A stretch of DNA of 64,000 bases from Paramacrobiotus metropolitanus (lineage: Eukaryota > Tardigrada > Eutardigrada > Parachela > Macrobiotidae), in contig NW_026570389.1 of NCBI RefSeq assembly GCF_019649055.1, positions 62,001 through 126,000 on the forward strand, written 5' to 3'. The position numbers were made by a program, and so were the translations under genes. Positions 14,201-24,899 of the stretch are shown piece after piece. Within the stretch, counting starts at the first letter, position 1. The number at the start of each line of letters is the position of its first letter. The notes below the pieces were generated by a model. It searched no databases and was not told the DNA's origin. It saw nothing but the letters and a program-made list of their open reading frames with translations.

Positions 14201-15223
14201 GCGTCGCGGTAGTTGGCGTGGAAACCTGTCATCGGGGTTGTTTTAAGCGGCGAGTAATCCCCGCGATTACGAGACCACTTCGCCGGATTACCAGGTACTA
14301 CGCGGCTCGGACTTATTTGTTCACGATCCATCTTCGTTTCTTACCAATAAAATGTTGTTGTACAAACATCATCATTCGTTGGTGACCGGTAGTAGCCGGT
14401 TTTGGTGTACATTAATTGCTGCTGTTACTGTGTAGCCGTTATTTTCTGCAGCTGTGTAATTACTTCCTTCAAGTGCTGTAATTATGGGATTTAATAGCGA
14501 GGTGTGCGTTACAATTATGCTCACTGCACATGCAATATGAGTAGCGCATGCAAAAAAGCCAGCCTACAGCGTTTTGCCTTAGTATTGATTATGACTAGTG
14601 ACAGTGAGATGCTGATTGCAGCTTGTGAGCTTTTTTGTCCGTTTGACGCATACGCGGCATTAGAGCAGTGCATGATTAGATTGCCGGTGAAATTTGCGTG
14701 GCTAATAATTCCCTGCATTCAACCTAGATTCGGCAGTCTCTTTCTGCTCTCACCCGGTAATAACGCGGCTACTCGAGCGGCATGGACAATGGAAAGCGGA
14801 TTAAGTGCGCCGAGGTACCACGCAGCCATCGTGACAAGATGCATAGCGATCGGAGTTATACGTTACGCCGCGTGGAGAACTATTACAACATCCACACAAT
14901 ACCGCGCGCGCATTAACAGCTGTTGAATGCGCCGTGATCTCTCGGCTTGTCTGTTGACGCGCCGTTATTGCTGCTTCACGGTTCCGTGTTCAACAAGTTT
15001 ATGCAGAATTTCCCGGGTTACAGAAATATAAGAAAAATAACGATAAAAGCACTTGCCCCTTTTTTTAATCCCTTCGTGGCGGCAGGAAATTGTTCCCCAT
15101 GGTAAAACGGTGACCTTTTACATAAACTTAAATAAGAATATTAACAATCAAAATCTGAGAGCAACCACACAGGAAACGAGCCGCCACAGCCGTTGTGAAT
15201 CGCAGCGGAAGGGCGCTTGCAGA
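8237..15223. other. about 7 kb without a credible gene
   Basis: I find no protein-like reading frame flanked by splice signals on either strand; the short open frames look random. The stretch holds the 5' flank of the selectin-like receptor, AT-rich low-complexity DNA (10020-10390, short AAATTCTTAAAAAATTG-like motifs) and a small GA-rich run near 12257-12280. Distal enhancers or long 5' UTR introns are possible but not shown. Confidence 0.6.
8308..8570. repeat. dispersed AACCGGCATTTT motif, four copies
   Basis: AACCGGCATTTT or a near variant recurs at about 8311, 8353, 8443 and 8552 just upstream of the receptor start. Related copies occur at 9427, 9480 and 37029. It may be a decayed minisatellite or a protein-binding site cluster. 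Confidence 0.6.
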
Positions 15224-15933
15224 CTAATCGTCGATCATGTTGTTGACTAGGATCTGGCAGTTGATTGCGCCTGCAGTTAATTAACCGGCTTATTTCAAAA
15301 CGGCAGGCGTAACTCGACAACTTGTTGTTTATTTTTTTATATTGCATTTTATTACTTATTATTTTTATTTTCTGTTTAATTTTATTCATCTATTTATGTT
15401 TAATTATTTATTCGTTTATTTGTTTTGTTTGTTTACATACCGGTAGGCTCGGGCGCCGGCGTGACACAGGCGTATCTGACGAGCAGCGCCTTGCCCGTGC
15501 AGCCCTGATCCGGGGACGGATCCTGCGCCGTGAACGTGCACTGCGCCGCGCCGTCCTTGCACGTCTTCTGCAGCTGGGTCAGCGCGTAGGCGTACAGACA
15601 GTATGTTGGTGCTGTTTCGGGCAGCCAGTACGAGGCGCTGAGCAGTTGGATCTCCTGCTGCACCATCTCCGTCTTGGACGCGCTGGCTTTCTGCTTAGCG
15701 CCCGGACACCCGCCGGACACCGGCACCGGCACTTTCGGACACTTTATCGTGTGCGACCGACCGTCCGGAATCAGCGCTGTTGTCACGGGACCGCTTGCCT
15801 TCTCTGCGTCCGCAACTGCCTGCTCCCAAGAATTTCATCAAGAACACGCGGATATCATCGGCTCAGAATTTGCGCTACGTACCGAGCATCCGAGGAAACA
15901 CGCAACGATCAGCAATAGTCCGGACAGTCCCAT
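15224..15933 (-). CDS. small secreted SUEL-type (D-galactoside/L-rhamnose-binding) lectin
   Basis: Three exons (15933-15883, 15819-15441, 15270-15224) give a 158-aa protein with consistent phases. Exon 1 encodes exactly a signal peptide (MGLSGLLLIVACFLGCS) and ends at donor GTACGT. Exon 2 carries the domain: IQLLSASYW, then the cysteine pattern K-T-C ... AAQCTFTAQD ... QGCTGKALLVRYAC, which fits the end of the Gal_Lectin/SUEL family (C-x-v ... PC-x-g-x-x-K-y-L-x-V-x-Y-x-C). Exon 3 adds the short tail QILVNNMIDD. Proteins of this family bind rhamnose or galactose outside the cell in eggs, venom glands and immunity; which applies here is unknown. The usual sugar-contact YGR motif is not seen (SYWLP stands there), so binding specificity may be altered or lost. 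Confidence 0.75.
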
Positions 15934-16430
15934 CTTGGCCGTTAATGTTTTTACGCTGGATTTTCTATAATTTTTGTGTAGACGCCAGTAATAACTAGAG
16001 CGCCGGTTAAGACCGAATCAAGTAAGCAGAGACAACTGACAAGTAGTGCGCCGCAGTTCCCGGACGCCGACTGAATTAGACTTGCCGGTTTTGCTGCAGG
16101 CGCATTTCTTCTAAATGAAAATTATTATCAAATTAATGCATTTTCACAGCTGCTCGGAAACAGTAACACCCGCTAGCGGGTCTGCTGAATTGATTCTGGT
16201 TTCTCGCATTCACACGATTTCACGTTTTCAGCCGTGTCATTAATTGTTACATGATTACCAGTTTTTATTGCTCACTGTACAATTAAGCGGTAAAATTAAG
16301 CAGCAGCATGACAGTCTGACTAATCATTACTTCGGCAATTCGGCTAAAATGAGCATTTGCAACGCAATGTATAAACGTTTAAGTATATTCTGAATCCGGC
16401 AGTGCAGCAAAAGGCGTAATGTTTCTCCCG

Positions 16431-19400
16431 TCAGGTGTCGGTTAACCAGAAGGTCTCCACCAGCCCTTTTCCCTGGAAAAGGTCATGTCATATATACGAC
16501 TGGATTATAAGCAGGTAGAGTTATCAATAAAAATGCGCACTTTGACTTGGATGACGCCGCGTGGCTGCAGATTAAACTGGGCGGGGCCACCGGCTTTGCC
16601 CAATAGTTCTTTGCTGTCCCGGCTGACTTGGATCCGCGAGGCTACAGATATCTAACATGAACAAATCTTCTCGCAAAACTGAGCTCCAAAGCATTACCTT
16701 CGCCGTGGCTCTCCATGCGGCTGGCCGTATTCATCGTATCCCCGAATCTGTAACAATATATGCGAAAAACTGAATTACATCGGTGGCAGAAGGGAAAAAT
16801 CAAAGGTCACTGACAAGCAGTAACGCGGCATGCGCAGCCCGACGAAACCGGCGGCGATGGGCCCGCTGTGCATCCCGATGCGGATAGGCAGGTACACCCG
16901 CAGATTCTCGGCGGAGCAGTGCCGCAGAATGTGCCCACTCATCGCCGCGATCTCCCTTACGTGCGCGTCGCCGTTGCGTACCGGCACGCCGCTAGCCACC
17001 TGTTGACAGGCGCACTGTGTATTGTCAATGCTGGGAAAGGTCACTGATCTCAGCTTACGACGTAGCCGTCTTTGATGGTCTCCACTTTGTAGACGTCGAA
17101 GCCGGCGATCTGCTGGTCGAGGAAGGTGTACAGCTCGTTGAGGAAGATGCAGACTTCCGTGGGCGTGCAGCGGTAACACAGCCCGTCGAAGCCGACCATG
17201 CTGCTGAAGAACAGCGTCACCGCGTCGAACACTTCCGCCGCGGCGATGCGGCCTTCGCGAAGCTCCGCCACGAACGACCTACAATCAGCCGCACAAGAAT
17301 TTTTTTTATTTTTTGCTTATTTTTTCCATTTTAATTTTATTTTTTTTATTTTATTTTATCATGTTATTTTATTGTTATAATATTTTATTTTATTATTTTG
17401 TGTTGTTATTTTATTTTATTATTTTATTAGTATATTTTATTATTTTTATTAACCGGGGAATGATTTCGCTAAGGAGCTCGTCGACCCGGCGCCGCTCCAT
17501 CAACAGCTCCAGACCCCGGCGCGCCACCACGTCCTCCAGGTGTTCCGCGTGGCGCTGCAGTCGCTCCCGCAGTGTCCCGACGATGGTGTCGCGCGGCTGG
17601 AAGCCCTTCAACTGCTCCAGCACCGCCTTGATGCTCGGCCGCTCCAGGGCGTTGGGACACACGCAGGCGTGGATGACGTCCCGGATAATCCACGACAGCA
17701 TCTTGTTGTCCAGCTTGATCAGCTCTGTAAAAACAGTAACTTTGTTAACCGGTACATAAAAAGAACGCTGGAAATGCGGCGCACCGATGTCGGCAATCTC
17801 GCCGAACTCGGTGGTCTTGGCGCCTAGGACCTCGGCGATGACCTTTCCCAGGCAGAAGATGTCGTCCGGCTTGGAGAAGTGGTTGAGCGCCTTGCTCTTG
17901 GTCAGGTTCTTGGTCAGCCGGAAGACGATGGCGCCGGAGCCGGCGCCGGCCAGTTTGGCCGTGAACCGGCTGTCCAGGATGATGCTGGCGCTGGATAAAC
18001 TACCGTGCGCTTCCATACTGCTCGTTACATGGATATATCTCACTCCCTAAACAATTCCCTATAGTAACATTAATTCACCGGTATTTTTTTTCAGTTTACC
18101 AAAATGATGTTAAAGACGATGTGCATCCGCACGGCATCATCCGCCAACAGCACCGCGTTCTGCTGCATCACATCCCGCAGCGTCCCGCGGCCGCCTTCCC
18201 ACACCAGGTGCAGGGTGTGGTGGTGCAGGGAGACGCCGATAAAGTGGGCTAAATTGTCGTTTTTCATTTCCCGCAGCTGCAAACGCACTAACGCTAAAAG
18301 GTCACTGATTTATTACACGCGTTAGGAGTGTACTTGTTTGAGCGGCTTAAGCAGAGCGCCGTTAACAGCCGGCATTTCGGTGACGTCGACGCTCTCGCAG
18401 CGCACCAGCACCTTATCGTGGCCGTACGTGGCCAGGACGAAGCGCTCGTCGCTGTCGCAGCTGGTTAGCGCCTTTTCGCCGATGATGTGCAGCGCGGTGC
18501 TGTCCAGACGCCACCAGTCTTCACCGTCGCGATCGCCAGCTTTATTGCGTTTTCTGTAAAGTGCGTATATTTATTTTTTATATTTTTTTAAATCCATTTT
18601 AACTCCAATTATTTTTTTATATTTTTTTTAATTATTCGGCGTACATTATGGCGAGAACAACAGCCACTATGATCAGGCAGCCGGCAACGCCTCCACACAC
18701 CGACCCAGCGATTAACGGCAGCAAGTCTACCAATAAACATTCATTTTCGCTGACACAAAACGGTTAAGGAACAATTGTTACCGCTCTTCACGGAGCAGCC
18801 GCCTTGGCGGTAGCCACAGCGCGGCTCATTCCGCGGGGGCGTGGCCGACCCCGGCCATTGGTCGGCCAGGGCGGAGACGACGCTGAGATTGCGCGTTATG
18901 GCGTCATAAATCCATGCCGGCTGGAAAGGTCACGCACATGTTTAGCCTGACTTGATGGGTCAAGATAATGCTCCGCACCTGAAACTTGCGGGTGGTGGTG
19001 TTGAGTTTGGAGAAGATGGTGTTGGACAGGCGCATCCCGTTGGCGCCGATGAAGACCTTGCGGATGGTGCTGGGGAATTCCCGGTTGACGACGGCCGCGC
19101 GGAACTCAGCGTTGGTCAGGCGGTCCAGCGGGACGCCGCTCTCGTTTAAGACTTGCGCCACGGAGAAGATCATTTCCGGGATGGTCAGTGTGTGCTCACT
19201 GTACTGCACACATAATCACATTTACATTAATTAAAATTTAAATACATATAATGCAGGAAAACGTTATTGAAATATATGTACATATACTGTATGTACAGAG
19301 TAGCTTCAAAATTAAAACATATATGCACTAAAATACATTCATTGAACAAGAAAATGTACATTAAATTCAACAATAAAATAAGCATTAAAAAAATATGCGT

Positions 19401-21333
19401 CAACAAGTCAAAATGTAAAAGTGTTGCCTCGATCAGCAAAGGTCTCGCCTACGTTTTCGTCCGGCGTGAAGGGATGCGCGTAGCTGCGGTTGGCCAGCTC
19501 CTCCGTTTCGTCGATGAGTCCGGCGACGGAACGGTAGTTGGGGATTTCAAAGGTCAACACGATCATGCGCTGGTACGCTTGGAAGATGATCTGCAGAGAA
19601 AAACGACGCGTGACCTTTAGGCATCGTGTGTGCCGCCAAGCGGATGGTTACTTGATCGTCCGGTTGACCTTTATCCACCACCAGCGGAATATGCCCGACC
19701 CCCTCCAGCGTCAGGACGTACAGGTAGATCTGGGCAAAAACATATGACCAAAAAATAAAATTAACAGTCACAAAATAAAAAAAATTAAATAGATACAGCA
19801 AAAAAATAAAAAATAGTGAAATAAAAAAGAAAATAAATATAAAAAAGAAAAAATTAAACCCTGAGCACCAGCGGCAATGAATGTAGAAGAAATGTGTGTG
19901 GGCGGACTTACGTATTCGCTGTTGACCATATCCAGGCGACTGGCTGTCAACTGTCAACAATGCGTCAACGTCCATGAATGGCGATTGTGTTTTAGCACGC
20001 AGTCATGCATTAATCAATCATCTCGACACCCTACCATAATCTGGCGGATCTGGTCGGCAGTGGTTAGGAGGATGATTACTGCAACGCGCACCTTATAATT
20101 AAACAGAAACCAGCACGTGACCTTTTGCGTAACGTACCGCGACTCTGCAGTTGCGCGCGCCGCAGCCGCGGCGCGTAATTGCTGTCCTTCACTGAATCGA
20201 AGCGTTCCACGTAGACCTGGTAGCCTTCACTAGCTACCAGGTATTTCGGGAAGTGGTTGCAATGGGAGTCGTAGAAACCAGCTACGGCGGCGTTCTGCGA
20301 CAGGTTGTCGCATAACAGCGTGATGCTGCGCCAGTCGTAGCGCTGTAATAATGATTTGGTGGCCAGTGTGTGGCCGCCACTGCCGCGGCAGCTGAAGGAA
20401 AGGAAGGTCGGGAAGCGCTGCCGGCTAATGAAGGTCGGATCCCACACCGTGCTACAGAGGAAATTTCCAGTTTGAGGATTTTTTCTGCAGGAGAAACGCT
20501 TACCTGCTGATGACGGGGATGTTCATTTCTGCAAAACAATTTCTTCTTTTAATGCCAATAAAAACAAACAATATGAACAATATACATAAAAAAATTAATA
20601 AAGAAGTAAAAATAAAATTAAGTGTAAGAAACAAAAATGAAACAACAAAACGCTAAAATTAAGTCAAAATTAGTAGAATATAAAATAAAAGGGAGAACAA
20701 ATTATTTTTCACATAACAACATTAGAAAACAAAATTGCAATTAATAAAAAAATGATTTAATAAAATGAGCGCAGCAAAACACAGAAATTAAAGCGAACTA
20801 CTGAAATAAAATTAAAACAAAGTAAAACAGTTTGCGCTACAATAAAATATAACAAAGTTAACCGCGACGTGTTACTCTATTATATTACCCATACCTCGCG
20901 CAAAATCAGCCAGCGGAATGACTTCGAAATTGCAACCTGTCGGAAGAGCAAAATTTATAATATCCGGCGCGAATTAAATATATATTAATACAACGGCATG
21001 AGCGCGTGTACCGGAAGTGAAGATGATGGACATGCCGGTCGTGTTGGCGACGATGCTGTGCAGTCTGCCGACGGTGTCCTGCATGGCGGCGGCCGAGTCG
21101 GCGCAGAAGAGCAGGTTGGGCTCGTAGACGGGCTGCATCCGCACCAGCTGGAAGGTGGCCGGGTACATGCGCTGGGCGTGGCGAAAGGCCACGTCGTAGT
21201 AGGGCATCAGCGCCGGATACCCGTACATCGGGTTCTCGCCCATAATCACCGTTATAAAGGTGATCGTTTGACCGGAAGTCACCCGGCAACCGATGACCAG
21301 TAGCACCAACACGTTCTTCGCCAGCCGGGACAT
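16431..21333 (-). CDS. receptor guanylyl cyclase (natriuretic peptide receptor type)
   Basis: Nineteen exons with matching phases give 1011 aa: 21333-21012, 20936-20895, 20528-20504, 20451-20138, 20078-20035, 19950-19912, 19729-19652, 19590-19453, 19203-18979, 18920-18782, 18726-18645, 18553-18334, 18276-18100, 18046-17454, 17278-17059, 16999-16815, 16747-16698, 16641-16541, 16472-16431. Order: signal peptide; ANF-receptor ligand domain ([21 protein letters not shown]); one membrane helix (about 457-482); kinase-homology domain ([32 protein letters not shown]); signalling helix; cyclase domain ending [10 protein letters not shown]. Such proteins turn GTP into cGMP on ligand binding at the cell surface. 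The cyclase keeps VETIKD and NTASR, but the first metal-binding Asp of FSDIVGF is Ser (FFSSMVGF), so activity may be weak or absent. The ligand is unknown. Exon 14 contains a 31-bp GT..AG stretch that I left unspliced because the frame is open through it. Confidence 0.93.
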
Positions 21334-22315
21334 TTCTACAATTTTCCTTTGCAGCGAAAACTGTGTACGGGAAGTTGGCAATAATCGCGTGCAGCGAACA
21401 GGACAGGATGCGGAAAGATCCGCCTAGCACAGCAGCAACGCCTGAGTGGCCAGCAATCCGGTAGCGGAAAGATTTAGCCTGCACGAGCGCCGCTGACAGG
21501 GCTTTTCCTCTGCACGCCGCGCTACACACGCTTAATTATTCACCGCACAAACAAGCACGCTGGTAATCTTCCCCCGTCACTGCCGCTTTCTCGCAAATGA
21601 ATGGCGTATGATTAGCGACGCAGTGTGCCGCAATATGCTGAGCGCTGTGTCTCTCCGCACCGCGTGTATTGTTATGTTTTGTTTGCTGAGCGGAGCGGAG
21701 CGTATTAGTCTAATGTGTTGTTCGTGGAAAGCGGCAGCCCGGAATAGTGCGTCAGCGGTATTGTCGAAGGATTGCCGTACGTCCGGCCGACGGAATTATT
21801 CATGTCCGGGCTCTGCACAACACGTACGTTGACGCCGTCAAACCGGCTGCTTTTGCGCTTTCCGCTGCCGGCAAAGGTCACGCTTTGGCTGCACCATATT
21901 TAATGCAATAAACCTGTGTTTACAGTGTGACAGCGCATGTGCACAACGCAGTGACCTTTAAATTAACCGGAATTTGTCATTTGGCGAACAGATGTCTCTG
22001 GCTTGGCTTGGTCATGCTGTATTTTGCACATAGTTAAACAAGGATACATAAGAACAAACTTGAGAGCAAATTATATCGTTGCAGTATGCATTAATCAGCA
22101 TTATGTACGTACAGCTAATACAGGCCGCCTTGCATCATGTGATCACGTATATATGCAGTTATGCGTGAAATACAAATACCTCATGATTATAATCATGAGG
22201 CATTTGTATGGTTTCTTTCGAATAATAATTAATATGGTATTATTATCCGTCGTATTCATTTCCTTCTTCAGCTAGACAAGAACATGACGCTGTCACATGG
22301 CAGCCAAATACAGTA
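21334..22315. other. intergenic: 5' flank of the cyclase, 3' flank of the Ig-like gene
   Basis: No coding exon seen. The stretch holds two AAAGGTCA-type octamers (about 21873 and 21953) and a 22-bp palindrome described separately. Confidence 0.6.
22179..22200. repeat. 22-bp perfect palindrome
   Basis: CCTCATGATTATAATCATGAGG reads the same on both strands. It lies 116 bp downstream of the Ig-like gene stop. It could bind a dimeric factor or form a transcript hairpin; no role is shown. Confidence 0.9.
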
Positions 22316-23394
22316 CTACTGCAGCGGCGCCGCGAAATGGACGTAAGCCGACTGGGGAAACCACACGGGGCGGCGGACATCGGTGCGCAGCCAGCAGTCG
22401 ACCCGCGCCAATCGGGGCTTGGCCTCCTGCTTTATGCGGATGGTCAGTGTGCTGGCGCAGATGGGATCGGCAGCGCCGGGCGCCGAGACGTTGAAGGTGA
22501 CGGTGCCGTTGAGGAGGCCGGGGACGTCGCCCAGCAGCGAAGGACAGGGCGCCGCCACGACATACCCGTCGTACCTCCAGATGAAGTGCGACGCGGGCGG
22601 CGTCCGGCTGCAGTTGACGCGCCCGCTGCACGTCATGGAGAAGCTCCAGCGCGGCGTGGTCACGTTGCGCAGGGGCGGGACGAAGACGTCCTGGGCGCGC
22701 AGCTTCAGCGGCAGCGGCTGTAAGTGGTAGGTCCGCAGGAGGCAAAGGTCATCGTCGTCGGGTCCGCAGGGCAGGAAACACTGCACCGGCCCGCCGGAGT
22801 CGCGGCCGACATCGAAAATGAAGAGAATGCTGGCGTTGTGTACGGTCTTCTGCCGGTAGGAGTGACCTTTGTCGGAGACCGGCACGTCGCCGCCGTGGAT
22901 GGTGGCGTTGTGGTGACGCCAAACGATTGCTGCGCCGCTGCGAACGAGGCCGCCTCGCAGAAAACCATGGCCCAGTCTCCCTCTGGGACACTGACCGTAT
23001 TGGGCCGTGGCGGTACCGTCGGCTCGGTGGTGGTGACGGGTGTGGTGCCCTCGAGGGCGGACAGGTCGATAACGTTGTCCGTCATCCAGACTTCGGCCTG
23101 GCCCACGTGCAATGCTGCAAGCCGACGCTCTACTGCAAGGGAGGACAATGCATGGAATTAATTAAGTAGTCGAGCGAAAGGTCATGCCAGGTGCTCACGG
23201 GGATTCCGGCCGCCGAATGGGCAGCCGTTGACGATGCATCCCGGGGCACTGACCAGCAGTCCCCGTAGTAGAATGCTGTATATTATCGTCCTGCGGGACG
23301 CGGTCAACCTCTCGTGCAACGCCGTCTTCCGACTAAATAAACTGGTCGGCATGGCGGCCCGGGTGGGGAGTGGTGCGCTGGTCATTTTGATCAT
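22316..23394 (-). CDS. secreted Ig-like family protein, copy 1 (one-base frame break)
   Basis: Two exons (23394-23199 and 23132-22316, phase-1 intron of 66 bp with donor GTGAGC). Exon 1 holds a hydrophobic leader (TIIYSILLRGLLVSAPGCIV) preceded by an unusually long N-terminus. Exon 2 encodes a cysteine-rich two-domain ectodomain with motifs WRHHNATIH, SFSMTCSGRVNCS, HFIWRYDG, PICASTLTI and ARVDCWLR, and ends shortly after QSAYVHF. Spacing of Cys and Trp is Ig-like, but I recognise no named family. It is a clear paralogue of the gene at 43181-44147, with the same intron position and phase. Between FAAAQ and AIVWRHHN (about 22930-22940) the frame changes as if one base were missing; the exon is 817 bp and 818 would restore phase. 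Either an assembly error or a recent pseudogene. Confidence 0.7.
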
Positions 23395-24389
23395 GTTTGT
23401 TGACAGTTAAATAACATTAGTAGTATTAATATGATTAAAAATTATCGCACTCGCAATAGCGTGAACGGCAGATCCAGCGGCGGGTTACCCAATGCAACGT
23501 TCTGTTCTTCTCGTTCATTGGCTCCCGTGAGTGGCGTTCACAGGAATGCTTGCCCCATGCTATAACTTTCATGCTTAGGTTTTTGTCAGCGTATTGTTAT
23601 GTAATGTCACTAATGTCACAATAGTTTATTTCACAACTTGTACAAGCAAATGCCATTTAAATTTAAAACTCAAATATCCAGCAGCTAGAACAAATGAAAA
23701 AGCTCTTCCAGCTCTTTTGAACAACGAACTGTTCCCAAAACAGAAGCGGCATTTCCGCGCTGAATTTCAACACTTATACGCTGCCACAAAAATTCCAGAG
23801 CGCGCGCCTAATGTCACTGTATCTGACACAAGTAGCCGGATAACACAAACAAGTGAACCTGTGGATGGTCCGTGATTGAGCGTACAGAACCTATGTAACA
23901 GATGATTGTTAGTGATTATGATCAGATTCCCAAAGTAAAGGTTGCATCCGTGTAGCAGAAATCACCGTGAACTCAAGACAGTGTTATACAGCCTTTGAGC
24001 CTCATTATACGAGTACAACCAGCCCAGTAATACAGCCCAGTCGCTGTATTATTGCTGCAGCCATCCAAACGTTAACGGCGAACATGTACTTGTATAATTA
24101 TTATACCAATACCGGTAACTCGGCTCTTTCTAGAAAGTTCACATAATGACTGTCAGCTAAATGACGGACTACAACACGATCGAGCGCTACACATTAAACC
24201 ATCCCGTCTCCAGTTAAAGTGCTGTTTTCCTCAACATAATTCTTATGGATGTCAGCCAGTGCTTATTTCTCAGCGTTATATTATAATATACTCAAGGTGT
24301 GATGGAGCGATTCAGTGTGCGTTACGATCGTTAACGAGATTGATGGTGAGTGTCTCGTTAATCAGGGTTCTTGATCTTAATGCCCTTTC

Positions 24390-24690
24390 CCCATGCATAT
24401 TATAGCCCAGCTCGCCACACTAGCAGTGCAGCGCAGCAGGCGGAAACCCACCTGACCACCATGCAGCGTCATCATCCTGCCCACCTTCGATGACCTAGCT
24501 TCCGGCGTGCACGTGCCGCAATGCCGGTCCATATGCTGTGCAGGAAACTTGAAAACCACACCTACCTTGTCGGCAATCGAGGCCACGGCCTTGGCCCTAG
24601 GTTCGCAGAAAACGGTTGCCGTAGCTCCCAGTCAGGCGGCACTACCACGCCAACAAGTCAGCGTAGGTACATACTACATTGCAGAGACAC
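24390..24690 (+). pseudogene. possible degraded remnant of the Ig-like family
   Basis: On the plus strand around 24470-24505 the reading VIILPTFDDLASG resembles VVILPTFKNAAAG of the intact paralogue at 43.9 kb, followed by another cysteine-containing stretch in shifting frames. There is no signal peptide exon and the similarity fades after about 15 residues. The orientation is opposite to both intact copies. Chance similarity is possible. Confidence 0.3.
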
Positions 24691-24899
24691 GATGGCGGAT
24701 TCATACATCGACGCGACCTCAAAGTGTGCTGGCGCCGTCGCCGAATTGGCTTGCCGCGAGAAGATTGGAAAATACAAGTCGCTCACTGATCGCTGTAATT
24801 TTGTCCCCATGCATGTGAGACTTTTGGCACTTGGTGTACGGCATTGTTACGTTAAAAAAGATCGGTAGGAAGTTGTTTTTAAGGACGGGTGAGAGCCGC

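Noticed and set aside
8764-14926. Several 60-140 codon frames in the 7-kb gap (for example 14504-14926)
   Set aside because: Composition is random, with no splice-supported extension, repeats of a domain, or signal sequence.
17709-17760. Very short (31 bp) GT..TTTTTACAG intron in cyclase exon 14
   Set aside because: Removing it breaks frame, while reading through keeps the frame open and joins conserved kinase-homology sequence.
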